NCBI GenBank assembly: GCA_002162765.1
Contig: MAAR01000008.1
Coordinates: 62,001 to 126,000 of the forward strand
DNA from: Flavobacteriales bacterium 34_180_T64
GTDB taxonomy: Bacteria > Bacteroidota > Bacteroidia > Flavobacteriales > Flavobacteriaceae
Direction of reading: 5' to 3'
DNA: 64,000 nucleotides
Position numbers and translations under genes: made by a program. Under the pieces are notes generated by a model, which did not search any database, was not told the origin of the DNA, and saw nothing but the letters and a program-made list of their open reading frames with translations. Below, in pieces: positions 34,902 through 43,598 of the stretch. How positions within the stretch are numbered: position 1 is the first letter of the stretch; each line of letters begins with the position of its first letter.

Positions 34902-36158
34902 TTATAAATTTAAACTAGAAATTGCAGAATTTTCATAATTATAACATCTCCAAAGACTAACACCTTGGCTATTATATTTCCAGGCTATGTCGCCATTTGA
35001 TGTAATTTCCCAAAAACCATAATCGCCTTCGCAAATAAGTGTATTTCCGTTTGGTAATCTAACAGCTCCTGAAATAATTCTTGAATACATATCTTCATCT
35101 GTAAACTGCCACACTATATTAGGTTCGTTGTCAGTATTTGCCTCAAGATTAAAGGTAGCAGGTAAACTTAATTCGTAAACTGCAGATTGCTCTATGTTAT
35201 TATCTTTATTAACAAAAACGAGCATGTTATCTTTTCCAGGAACATCTTTTTCAATTAAATTTGGGAAGTGGTTGTTGTAAAATAGTCGATTGCCTATATT
35301 ATCATAAGTTTCGGGGTTTCCAAACCTGTAAATTAAATCTCCTCCGTTATTATAATTTCCACCCAAACTTGAAGAGGCTTCAGCGGTTGTAGTACTGTGA
35401 TCGATTACCCAAATTTCACTATAAAAGTTTATACTAAAATAAATTACATCCTTTGCTTCATCGTAATCGATTCCGTTACCATGCATTAAATCGCCACCTT
35501 CTATAGAGCTGTTATAATTAATGTCAATACGAGTTGGGTTATCATTTATATTCCCATAATTTAATGCATTTAAATCAAAATCTTGAACTATATGATCAAA
35601 ACTATGCCATTCCCAAACAATTTGATTTGTGGTTGGGTCTATTTCTATTAATGCTTCAGGGAAAATATCTGAATCTACATTAATTCCATTTTGTTGTGCA
35701 GTAGATGAACTAATTCTTTCCCAAGCAATAAATAACACATTACCATTAGGTAGTATTTCTACATCATGATGAGCTATATAATCATTAGTTGCGTAGGTGT
35801 ATTGCCAATCAACACTCGAATCTGAATTTAATATTTTAACAGTACCTCCTGCTCCTCCAAAATTAATTTCTGGAGCATTAACTTTAAACATTCCTAGAAG
35901 TTTCCCATCAGGAAGGAGTTCTAAATCATTACCTAGCCTTGTGTCAAAGTTCCATTCATAGATTCGTACACCTGTTTTGTCTATTAAATACGATGTGTTT
36001 CCAGCATTTTCTATAGCAAGTACGAGGCTGTTGTCTATTAAACCTTCATTATAAACTTCAATGTTTGGAGTAAGATTGAGTGTTGGTGTAGAGTTATCAT
36101 CATCATTGTTACAATTATATAAAGTAATAAATACTATAAGTAGTGCAAATTTTTTCAT
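34902..36158 (-). CDS. Arylsulfotransferase-like (ASST) lipoprotein
   Basis: The 418-residue protein has a lipoprotein signal (ITLYNC, then NNDDDNS). Its body is a beta propeller with repeated blades containing L-P-N/D-G-x-x-L (LLPDGKLLG, ILPNGNVLF, RLPNGNTLI), with HHDVEILPNG and MHGNGIDYDEAKDVIYFS. This pattern fits the arylsulfotransferase (ASST) superfamily. In true ASST enzymes a conserved His carries the sulfate; His residues are present in two motifs, but I cannot tell whether the site is complete. It could also be a non-catalytic propeller. The gene stands alone. Confidence 0.7.
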   Translation of the reverse strand: MKKFALLIVFITLYNCNNDDDNSTPTLNLTPNIEVYNEGLIDNSLVLAIENAGNTSYLIDKTGVRIYEWNFDTRLGNDLELLPDGKLLGMFKVNAPEINFGGAGGTVKILNSDSSVDWQYTYATNDYIAHHDVEILPNGNVLFIAWERISSSTAQQNGINVDSDIFPEALIEIDPTTNQIVWEWHSFDHIVQDFDLNALNYGNINDNPTRIDINYNSSIEGGDLMHGNGIDYDEAKDVIYFSINFYSEIWVIDHSTTTAEASSSLGGNYNNGGDLIYRFGNPETYDNIGNRLFYNNHFPNLIEKDVPGKDNMLVFVNKDNNIEQSAVYELSLPATFNLEANTDNEPNIVWQFTDEDMYSRIISGAVRLPNGNTLICEGDYGFWEITSNGDIAWKYNSQGVSLWRCYNYENSAISSLNL

Positions 36159-36250
36159 CTTTAAAATTTAGGTATAAAAATAGAATTATTTACTTTTTAA
36201 GTCAATAGAATTACTCGATTTTTATTAGGTTTGTTAAAACGTGTTTCCTT

Positions 36251-37228
36251 TTGAAAATTACTGAAAAAATAAAACAGCCCATTGACTATGAGATGGAACT
36301 TTTTGAACAAAAGTTTTTACTGTCAATGTCAAGTAAAGTAGCACTTCTCAATCGCATTACACATTATATTGTAAACCGTAAAGGAAAGCAAATGCGACCT
36401 ATGTTCGTGTTTTTGGTTGCCAAAATGATACATAATGGAGAAGTAAGTGAACGCACGTATAGAGGCGCGTCAGTAATCGAATTAATTCATACGGCAACAT
36501 TGGTGCATGATGATGTTGTAGATGATAGTAATCGAAGACGCGGCTTCTTTTCAATTAATGCGCTTTGGAAAAATAAAATCGCAGTTTTAATAGGAGATTA
36601 CTTATTGTCTAAAGGGTTACTGCTCTCAATCGATAATAATGACTTCGATTTGCTTAAAATAATTTCGGTTGCTGTACGAGAAATGAGTGAAGGTGAATTG
36701 TTACAGATTGAAAAAGCAAGACAACTCGATATTACAGAAAATATCTATTACGAAATAATTCGTCAGAAGACAGCAACTCTAATTGCTGCTTGTTGTAGTC
36801 TTGGTGCTGCTTCTGTAAGGCCAAATACATCTGATGTAGAAACGATGCGACAGTTTGGTGAACTCATTGGGATGGCCTTTCAAATTAAAGATGATTTGTT
36901 TGATTATGGAAATGAGGCTATTGGAAAGCCAACTGGAATTGACATTAAAGAGCAAAAAATGACACTACCTCTTATTTATGTTCTTAATAAATGTTCATCC
37001 AAAGAAAAGAAGTGGCTCATAAACTCTGTTAAGAACCATAATAAAGATAAAAAACGAGTAAAGGAGGTAATTACCTTTGTGAAATCTAATGGAGGCTTAG
37101 AATATGCAGTGACTAAAATGAAACAGTTTCAAACTGAGGCATTACAAATACTTCAAAACTATCCAAATTCAGATTATAGAGATTCTCTAGAATTAATGGT
37201 GAATTACGTCATTGATCGTAAAAAATAA
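36251..37228 (+). CDS. Polyprenyl diphosphate synthase
   Basis: The 325-residue trans-prenyltransferase has both aspartate-rich motifs: HDDVVDDSNRRRG (first, DDxxD) and KDDLFDYG (second). KGKQMRPM near the start binds the diphosphate. It elongates isoprenoid chains, probably for menaquinone. The start is a TTG codon at 36251; the resulting MKITEKIKQPIDYEMELFE fits family N-termini, and the next ATG at residue 15 would cut into it. Chain length cannot be predicted from sequence by eye. Confidence 0.92.
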   Translation: MKITEKIKQPIDYEMELFEQKFLLSMSSKVALLNRITHYIVNRKGKQMRPMFVFLVAKMIHNGEVSERTYRGASVIELIHTATLVHDDVVDDSNRRRGFFSINALWKNKIAVLIGDYLLSKGLLLSIDNNDFDLLKIISVAVREMSEGELLQIEKARQLDITENIYYEIIRQKTATLIAACCSLGAASVRPNTSDVETMRQFGELIGMAFQIKDDLFDYGNEAIGKPTGIDIKEQKMTLPLIYVLNKCSSKEKKWLINSVKNHNKDKKRVKEVITFVKSNGGLEYAVTKMKQFQTEALQILQNYPNSDYRDSLELMVNYVIDRKK

Positions 37229-37292
37229 CTATTAATTTTCATCTCAGGCAACCCTTTGCACAATTTTTGCGTCTCTATAAATAGAAGACCTA

Positions 37293-37859
37293 ATGAAACT
37301 GTTTTTGAAAGTAATTCAACTTCATAATAATAACACTGAGCTTATCAGAAGAGCTGCGAAAAATAATCGCGATGCTCAACATATATTATATGAATCTCAC
37401 GCTCCAAAAATGCTAAGCATATGTCGATATTACGTCAAAGATGTGCATAAAGCTGAAGAAGTAATGCTTAATGGTTTTTTAAAAGCGTTTACGCATATCA
37501 AAAGCTTTCAAAATGAAGGCAGTTTTGAAGGATGGTTACGAAGAATAATGGTTAGATCGGCAATTTCATTTTTAAGACAAGAAAAGAATATTGAGTTTTC
37601 TGTGGAAGAAGTTACTCAGTATGGGTACACCAACAATATAGAATCTGAAATTGAAGTCGCTGAAATACAACAGCTCATTGATGAATTGCCAGATGGATAT
37701 AAAATGGTTTTTAATATGTATGCCATTGAAGGATATAAGCATTTTGAAATTGCTGAAGTATTAAATATTTCTGTGGGCACTTCAAAATCGCAATTGTTTA
37801 AAGCAAGACAGCTGCTGCAACAAATGATTATTGCACTTGAGACAAGAAGACAAGGCTAA
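37293..37859 (+). CDS. ECF-type RNA polymerase sigma factor
   Basis: The 188-residue protein has sigma region 2 at about 25-95 (LYESHAPKMLSICRYYV, then EGSFEGWLRRIMVRSAISFLR) and region 4 at about 130-180 (LPDGYKMVFNMYAIEGYKHF, then LNISVGTSKSQLFKARQLL). It belongs to the extracytoplasmic function group. The next gene, 75 bases on, codes for a single-pass protein with the layout of an anti-sigma factor, and the third for a barrel-like protein. Target promoters are unknown. Confidence 0.9.
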   Translation: MKLFLKVIQLHNNNTELIRRAAKNNRDAQHILYESHAPKMLSICRYYVKDVHKAEEVMLNGFLKAFTHIKSFQNEGSFEGWLRRIMVRSAISFLRQEKNIEFSVEEVTQYGYTNNIESEIEVAEIQQLIDELPDGYKMVFNMYAIEGYKHFEIAEVLNISVGTSKSQLFKARQLLQQMIIALETRRQG

Positions 37860-37934
37860 AAAAAGTAATGAACAAATTTGTTGAAAAACACATTAAATAA
37901 TAAAACCCATTAGTGGGATTAAATAATACAGGCT

Positions 37935-38720
37935 ATGGCACCAATTAATTTCGAAGAAAATATAAAAGACAAGCTTGAAAAAAGAACCTTACAGCCATCT
38001 GTTGAATCGTGGAGCAAACTTGAAAATCGATTGGATATTCAGGGGAAGAAGAGAAACAATAAGCGTTATTTATGGATTGGAGCTGCTGCAAGTATGGTGG
38101 GAATTATATTGGTTACATCTCAGTTGTTTAAAACGAATGAGATTGAACAACAAACAATGGAGATCGTGAATGCAGATGCTGAAATAAATACTGATAAGCC
38201 AGAGATTCAAGAAGAAGATTTAACTCTTAGTGAGACGCAATTCACGACTGTTACTTCAGAGAATAGAACCGATGTAGAACAAATTAAGACTGATATTAAA
38301 ACAGAGGATGACTCACATTACAATGAGGATGCAATAGTAAATAATCAAAGCAATTCAACAAAAGAATATGCTCAGATGAATCCAGGAAAAACAAAAGAAA
38401 AAACAAAAGTTGAAAGTGCAATATTTGAAGAGCTTTCCCCTGAGCAATTAAAACTAAACGAAGTCGTCGCTCAAATTAAAATGATGTCTGAAGATGGCAA
38501 ATCTGTTACCGAAGAAGATATCGATGCGCTTTTACAGCAAGCGGAAAGAGAAATTATAGCTAATAAAATATATAAGGAAAACACTAAAGTGGTTGATGCC
38601 AGTGCCCTGCTGCAAGTCGTTGAGACAGATTTGGATCAATCCTTTAGAGATAAAGTTTTTAAAACATTAAAATCCAGTTATTATACGGTGAAAACTGCAG
38701 TTACTGATCGTAATAATTAA
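37935..38720 (+). CDS. Single-pass membrane protein, putative anti-sigma factor
   Basis: The 261-residue protein has a cytoplasmic N-terminus of about 42 residues (including ENIKDKLEKRTLQPSVESW), one membrane segment (YLWIGAAASMVGIILVTSQLF) and a long acidic, low-complexity periplasmic tail ending in a helical region. No named domain is recognised. Position directly after an ECF sigma gene and this topology suggest a sigma regulator, but it lacks a recognisable zinc anti-sigma motif. The N-terminus resembles short segments found at the start of other Bacteroidota sigma-linked membrane proteins. Confidence 0.6.
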   Translation: MAPINFEENIKDKLEKRTLQPSVESWSKLENRLDIQGKKRNNKRYLWIGAAASMVGIILVTSQLFKTNEIEQQTMEIVNADAEINTDKPEIQEEDLTLSETQFTTVTSENRTDVEQIKTDIKTEDDSHYNEDAIVNNQSNSTKEYAQMNPGKTKEKTKVESAIFEELSPEQLKLNEVVAQIKMMSEDGKSVTEEDIDALLQQAEREIIANKIYKENTKVVDASALLQVVETDLDQSFRDKVFKTLKSSYYTVKTAVTDRNN

Positions 38721-38787
38721 TAGTTTCAATTAAATGAGACTTATAAAATAGTAGAAAAAAGAAACATCAATTTTAAAACAAACACTT

Positions 38788-39858
38788 ATGAACACTATTA
38801 CTAAACAGGTAGTGCTGTTATTACTATGCTTCGTTGTAAGCCAAGTCAATGCGCAGGACTCCATTCAAAAAACGAGCAATCAATATAAGATTGAAACCCT
38901 TAATGAGCTAAAAGAGATCATTAAAAAAGAAGAGCGTGAGTTCTTAAAAACGGAAGTCGAAGCAATTAATCAACGCTTGGAACAAGGTGAATTAACAAAT
39001 GAGTCTGCTGAAAAATTAAAAAAGGAAGCGGCTAAAAAACGAGCATTGAATATTGAAAACAGATTAGCTATTGTTGACAACAAAATAGCGCTTATAAAAC
39101 GTAATGATTCGGATTATATTCTTGATTCAGATAACACGGCACAATTCAATATAAGTATTAATGGAGATGATAGCTTTTCAGAATTTAGAATTGGAGGTAA
39201 AAATAAACCACGAAAATATGACAAACGAACAACTAGTGATTTGGTTTTTGCCATAGGATTTAATAATGCATTGGTCGATGGAGAATCTATAGGTGACACT
39301 TATAACTTTCTTGAATCAGGTTTTATTGAATTAGGATTTGCATGGAAAACTAGAGTGTTTGAAAACTCAAATACATTAAGGTTAAAGTATGGGTTTTCTT
39401 TTCAATGGAATAAATTGACCATAAAAGATGATAAATATTATGTTCAAGATGGTAATATAACAACGTTGGAATCATTTCCATCAGAATTGAGAGATTCTCA
39501 ATTAAGAATTACGAATCTAGTAGTTCCTATACATTTTGAATTTGGTCCATCAAAAAAAATAGAAAAGAAGAATTATTTCAGGTACTCAACATATCGCCAA
39601 ATCAAGTTTGGAATCGGTGGATACGCGGGATTTAATATTGGGACACAACAGAAATTGCAATTTAAAGAAGATGGCGATAAAGTAAAACAAAAGATAAGAC
39701 GGAATTATAATGCCTCGCCGTTTGTGTATGGATTGAGTGCCTATTTGGGATATGGAAGTGTTGGGTTATATGTGAAATATGATTTAAATACAGTTTTTAA
39801 AGATCAACAACTCGAACAAAATAACCTGTCAATGGGATTCCGATTCGATTTAGATTAA
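38788..39858 (+). CDS. Outer-membrane beta-barrel-like protein with N-terminal coiled coil
   Basis: The 356-residue protein has a signal peptide (ending VSQVNAQ). A charged coiled-coil segment covers about 35-110 (LKEIIKKEEREFLKTEVEAI, KLKKEAAKKRALNIENRLA). A beta-rich C-terminal half (FIELGFAWKTRVFENSNTLRL, AYLGYGSVGLYVKYDLN) ends LSMGFRFDLD, as outer-membrane barrels do. I do not recognise a named family. It is third in the sigma / membrane protein cluster and may be a target or sensor of that system. A terminator follows. Confidence 0.65.
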   Translation: MNTITKQVVLLLLCFVVSQVNAQDSIQKTSNQYKIETLNELKEIIKKEEREFLKTEVEAINQRLEQGELTNESAEKLKKEAAKKRALNIENRLAIVDNKIALIKRNDSDYILDSDNTAQFNISINGDDSFSEFRIGGKNKPRKYDKRTTSDLVFAIGFNNALVDGESIGDTYNFLESGFIELGFAWKTRVFENSNTLRLKYGFSFQWNKLTIKDDKYYVQDGNITTLESFPSELRDSQLRITNLVVPIHFEFGPSKKIEKKNYFRYSTYRQIKFGIGGYAGFNIGTQQKLQFKEDGDKVKQKIRRNYNASPFVYGLSAYLGYGSVGLYVKYDLNTVFKDQQLEQNNLSMGFRFDLD

Positions 39859-39875
39859 TTCAAGAATGATTCATT

Positions 39876-39908
39876 AAAAAGCTCTATTCTTTGTAATAGA
39901 GCTTTTTG
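39876..39908 (+). terminator. Intrinsic terminator after the sigma cluster
   Basis: AGCTCTATT (39880-39888) and AATAGAGCT (39895-39903) form a perfect 9-bp stem with a six-base loop, flanked by A5 and T5. Confidence 0.88.
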
Positions 39909-39973
39909 TTTTATAAAATATCTTACCCAATGCTAAATTTAGTACATTTACAATCTGCAAAAAAGTATTCCAA

Positions 39974-41941
39974 TTGATATCAAAATCAAGCATAGAACAA
40001 GTTTTTGAAACTGCCAGAATAGAAGAAGTAATTGGTGATTTTGTCCAGCTAAAAAAAGCTGGAAGTAACTTCAAAGGTTTAAGTCCGTTTAGTGATGAAC
40101 GCTCTCCTAGCTTTATGGTGTCTCCAGTGAAACAAATTTGGAAAGATTTTTCGAGCGGAAAAGGAGGTAATGCCGTTACTTTTTTGATGGAACATGAACA
40201 TTTCACCTATCCTGAAGCGATTAAGTATTTAGCTAAAAAGTACAATATTGAAATCGAAGAAACAGAACAAACGGATGCTCAAAAAGAAGAGGCTAATGAA
40301 CGCGAAAGTCTTTATTTAGTAAATGAATTTGCCAATACATATTTTCAAAAGGTCCTTCATAAAACAGATCAAGGTCAAGCGATTGGCTTAAGTTATTTTA
40401 AAGAACGAGGCTTTACAGATGAAACTATGAAAGCTTTTAATCTTGGGTATTCACTAGATGAGTGGCAGGGGTTTACCGATGAAGCTTTAAAGCAAGGTTA
40501 CCAAATAGAGTTCTTAGAAAAAACGGGTTTAACTATAGTTAAGGATGAGAAACGTTTTGATCGATTCAAAGGTCGTGTTATGTTTCCAATTCATAGTATG
40601 AGTGGACGTGTATTAGGATTTGGTGGACGGATATTAAAAGCGGATAAAAAGGCTGCAAAATATTTAAACTCACCAGAAAGTGAAGTGTATCACAAGAGTA
40701 AAATATTATATGGTTTATTTCATGCGAAACAAAGTATTGCTAAAGAAGATAATTGTTTTTTAGTTGAAGGGTATACTGATGTAATTCAGTTTCATCAAAC
40801 TGGAATTAAAAATGTTGTTGCGTCTTCTGGAACCGCTTTAACACCAGAGCAGATTCGATTAATTAATAGATTGACAAAAAATATCACGGTTCTTTTTGAT
40901 GGTGATGCGGCAGGAATAAGAGCTTCAATAAGAGGGATTGACCTCATATTGGAACAGGGTATGAATGTGAAAGTTTGTACGTTTCCAGAAGGTGAGGATC
41001 CAGATAGTTTTGCAAAACAGAATACCCTCGAAGAATTAGCAGTTTATCTAGACTCTAAGGCAAAAGATTTTATACAATTTAAGGCATCACTATTAGTTGA
41101 GGAAGCAGATAATGATCCTATAAAGAAGGCAGATACTATTAGAAACATTGTAAATAGTATTAGTAAAATTCCAGATCCAATAAAGCGAGAAATTTATATC
41201 CAGGAGTGTTCGCGAATTATGGATATTAGTGAAGATGTTCTTTTTACTACGCTGGCGCAGATTCACAAAAAGGAATCTCAGGAAGCTGGAAAAAAACAAC
41301 AGCAAGAAAAGAAAGCCTTTGATGTTATCCATAAAGAAGAGCCTAAGCGAAAAATAAATCTTCAATATGAATTGGAACGGAAAATAATCGAGATTTTATT
41401 ACTTTACGGTTCTAAGACTGAGGATTTTGAAGATTTGGTGCTCAAAGAAAATGATTCTGGTGAACTTATATTAGAGCCAGTTACCAATCGGGCAAGAGTA
41501 TTTGAGAAAATTTATCTTGATTTACAGGAAGATGAAATGCAGTTTACAAATCCTAATTTTAAATCACTTTATTATTCTATAGTAGACGTTTTGCATCAAG
41601 AGCCCGAATTTTCTACACGTGATTTTGTAAATAAACTAGATCAAAATATGGCTAGTGAAGTTACAACGATACTTATGGAAGATGAGCGTTATAATTTACA
41701 TGATTGGGAACGGAATCATATCATTCCAAAGGATAAAAATGAAACAGTCCCGCAATTAGTTAATCAAACCATATTAAGCTTACGATGCTTTTTAATAGAT
41801 AAAAAAGTGGCAGAGTACCAAACGGATACTTTGCGAAAAAATAGTAATTCAAGAGGAATCCTCGAAGATGTGAAAGATTACCTAGGACTCAAGATGTTAT
41901 TGTCTAGAAAATTAGGAAAAGTAATTGGGAGCAAGTTTTAA
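39974..41941 (+). CDS. dnaG: DNA primase (zinc ligands replaced)
   Basis: The 655-residue primase makes RNA primers for replication. It starts with TTG at 39974 (MISKSSIEQVFETARIEEV), the normal DnaG N-terminus. The Toprim core is intact (FLVEGYTDVIQFHQTGIKN, ASSGTALTPEQ, TVLFDGDAAGIRAS). The N-terminal zinc-binding domain keeps its fold signature (SPFSDERSPSFMVSPVKQ) but has Ser37, Ser40, Asp58 and Ser61 at the Cys-His-Cys-Cys spacing of 3, 18 and 3. The C-terminal part would bind the helicase. It overlaps the convergent response regulator gene by four bases. Confidence 0.95.
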   Translation: MISKSSIEQVFETARIEEVIGDFVQLKKAGSNFKGLSPFSDERSPSFMVSPVKQIWKDFSSGKGGNAVTFLMEHEHFTYPEAIKYLAKKYNIEIEETEQTDAQKEEANERESLYLVNEFANTYFQKVLHKTDQGQAIGLSYFKERGFTDETMKAFNLGYSLDEWQGFTDEALKQGYQIEFLEKTGLTIVKDEKRFDRFKGRVMFPIHSMSGRVLGFGGRILKADKKAAKYLNSPESEVYHKSKILYGLFHAKQSIAKEDNCFLVEGYTDVIQFHQTGIKNVVASSGTALTPEQIRLINRLTKNITVLFDGDAAGIRASIRGIDLILEQGMNVKVCTFPEGEDPDSFAKQNTLEELAVYLDSKAKDFIQFKASLLVEEADNDPIKKADTIRNIVNSISKIPDPIKREIYIQECSRIMDISEDVLFTTLAQIHKKESQEAGKKQQQEKKAFDVIHKEEPKRKINLQYELERKIIEILLLYGSKTEDFEDLVLKENDSGELILEPVTNRARVFEKIYLDLQEDEMQFTNPNFKSLYYSIVDVLHQEPEFSTRDFVNKLDQNMASEVTTILMEDERYNLHDWERNHIIPKDKNETVPQLVNQTILSLRCFLIDKKVAEYQTDTLRKNSNSRGILEDVKDYLGLKMLLSRKLGKVIGSKF

Positions 41942-42567
41942 GTCAATTCCATGTGTTTGGCTTGATGTATCAAATCTACGATATTAGAAACGTTTAATTT
42001 TTTAAACAAACGTGCTTTATAAGTACTCACTGTTTTCTCATTGATATCCAGCTCAATTGCAATTTCTTTATTCTTTTTTCCTGAAGACATTAACTTTAGC
42101 ACTTCAACCTCTCTTGTAGATAATCGCTTGTACATCTTGCTTTTAGATCGTTTAGTGTCATTAAACGTTAAGTGTTTAGCCATGGCGTCACTAAGATAAA
42201 TGCCTCCGTTATACACTTTTTTAATGGCTTCAATTATTGTATCTGTTTCGACTGTTTTTGAAACATAGGCTGAAGCACCAGCTTTTAAAACGCTAATTGC
42301 ATATATTTCTTCTGGGTGATAACTAAACATGATCACTTTGAGATCAAGATGTTCTTTTTTGATTGCTCTTAAAGCTGTTATACCGTTGAGTTCTGGTAAA
42401 TCAATTTCAGAAATTATGACATCTACAGAATGACGTCTAATAAATTCAAAAATTTCAATTCCGCTGCCTATACTGCCAACTACAGTTATTTCTGGGTGAG
42501 ACTCAAATAATAGCTCAAAACCCTTTCTGATAATTGGATGATTGTCTACGACCAATACCTTTATCAT
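41938..42567 (-). CDS. NarL/LuxR-type response regulator with Glu at the phosphorylation site
   Basis: The 209-residue protein has a receiver domain (residues 1-120) and a LuxR-type helix-turn-helix (about 145-205: LSTREVEVLKLMSSGKKNKE, then ELDINEKTVSTYKARLFKKL). In the receiver, Asp8 of the acidic pocket and Lys106 (SKT) are kept, but the phosphoacceptor position holds Glu54 (DVIISEIDLPELNG, where DVVLLDLRMP is usual). Glu often mimics phospho-Asp, so it may be constitutively active or controlled otherwise. No histidine kinase is adjacent. Confidence 0.9.
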   Translation of the reverse strand: MIKVLVVDNHPIIRKGFELLFESHPEITVVGSIGSGIEIFEFIRRHSVDVIISEIDLPELNGITALRAIKKEHLDLKVIMFSYHPEEIYAISVLKAGASAYVSKTVETDTIIEAIKKVYNGGIYLSDAMAKHLTFNDTKRSKSKMYKRLSTREVEVLKLMSSGKKNKEIAIELDINEKTVSTYKARLFKKLNVSNIVDLIHQAKHMELT

Positions 42568-42704
42568 GATAATTAGTGTTAATTGATTTGTTAATTATAG
42601 AGGCCAGAACTCAAATAGCTTAAATTCAAGAATGTGGAGATTTGTAAGTAAAAGTAACGAAAAAAATCAACATTTGGGGTATTTTACCTATGTAATTACT
42701 CTAA

Positions 42705-43493
42705 TTACTTCAAATCATTAGGGATTTCACAAATTGGTATTGCTGTCATTTTGTGCTGATTAGCTGAATTACAGCGCATAAATATATTAAATACGTCTTG
42801 CTGTCTTCCTGAAAAATCATCCAAAGCTTTACCTTCCCCTTTCATTTGCATAGCCCATTCCAATTCTGGATAAGAAGCGCCGATTTGATCTTCATCGCTT
42901 CTTGCGTCACCAAATAATCCGTCGCTAGGAGCTGCATTCATAATTGAAGGAGGGACATTTAAAAATTCACCTATTTGATACACTTCAGATTTTAATAAAT
43001 CTGCTATTGGACTTAAATCTACGCCACCATCACCATATTTTGTGTAAAAACCAACACCAAAATCTTCAACCTTATTTCCAGTGCCAGCAACTAAAAGACC
43101 ATGTAATCCTGCATGATAATACAAAGTTGTCATTCTTAATCGTGCTCTTGTGTTTGCTAAAGCCATGTCCACAATAGATTGTTTCCCAACTAGTGACACT
43201 TCCGTTTTAAATTCTTCAAAAACAGGAGTCAAATTCACGTTTAAATCTCTAACATTAGAGAATCGTGATTTTAATTGTGAGATGTGCTCTTGTGCTCTAG
43301 ATACATGACTTTCAGCTTGGTGAATTGGCATTTCTATACACAATAAATCTAAACCTGTTTTAGCACATAACGTCGAAGTAACCGCTGAATCAATTCCGCC
43401 AGAAACACCTATGACTAAGCCATTGACGCGAGCATTAATGGCATATTCTTTTAACCAATTTACAATATGATCAACAACTTTTTCTGTTTGCAT
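42705..43493 (-). CDS. nadE: NAD synthase, ammonia-dependent
   Basis: The 262-residue protein amidates nicotinate adenine dinucleotide to NAD. The ATP pyrophosphatase loop is residues 31-36 (GVSGGIDSAV). GTGNKVEDFGVGFYTKYGDGG and LLKSEVYQIGEFLNVP are typical NadE segments. It has no N-terminal glutaminase domain, so it would use free ammonia. It is divergent from gldB. A shortened C-terminus relative to E. coli NadE (275) is minor. Confidence 0.93.
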   Translation of the reverse strand: MQTEKVVDHIVNWLKEYAINARVNGLVIGVSGGIDSAVTSTLCAKTGLDLLCIEMPIHQAESHVSRAQEHISQLKSRFSNVRDLNVNLTPVFEEFKTEVSLVGKQSIVDMALANTRARLRMTTLYYHAGLHGLLVAGTGNKVEDFGVGFYTKYGDGGVDLSPIADLLKSEVYQIGEFLNVPPSIMNAAPSDGLFGDARSDEDQIGASYPELEWAMQMKGEGKALDDFSGRQQDVFNIFMRCNSANQHKMTAIPICEIPNDLK

Positions 43494-43521
43494 TTTTATA
43501 AGAATTTATAACAAAGAATAG

Positions 43522-43529
43522 TACCTTTG
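43522..43529 (+). promoter_or_regulatory. -7 box of gldB
   Basis: TACCTTTG is an exact TAnnTTTG match, about 70 bases before the gldB start codon. No convincing -33 TTTG is seen, as the nadE start region lies there. Confidence 0.45.
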
Positions 43530-43598
43530 CATAACAAAAATAAGGATTCACGTAATTAATAAAAATTAATACCGTTTAAGTTTTTGTAAAAATTAAAC

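Noticed and set aside
37860..37934. Ten-codon frame and CCCA-ttag-TGGG hairpin between sigma and membrane protein genes
   Set aside because: Too short and weak to tell from chance; no T-run after the hairpin.
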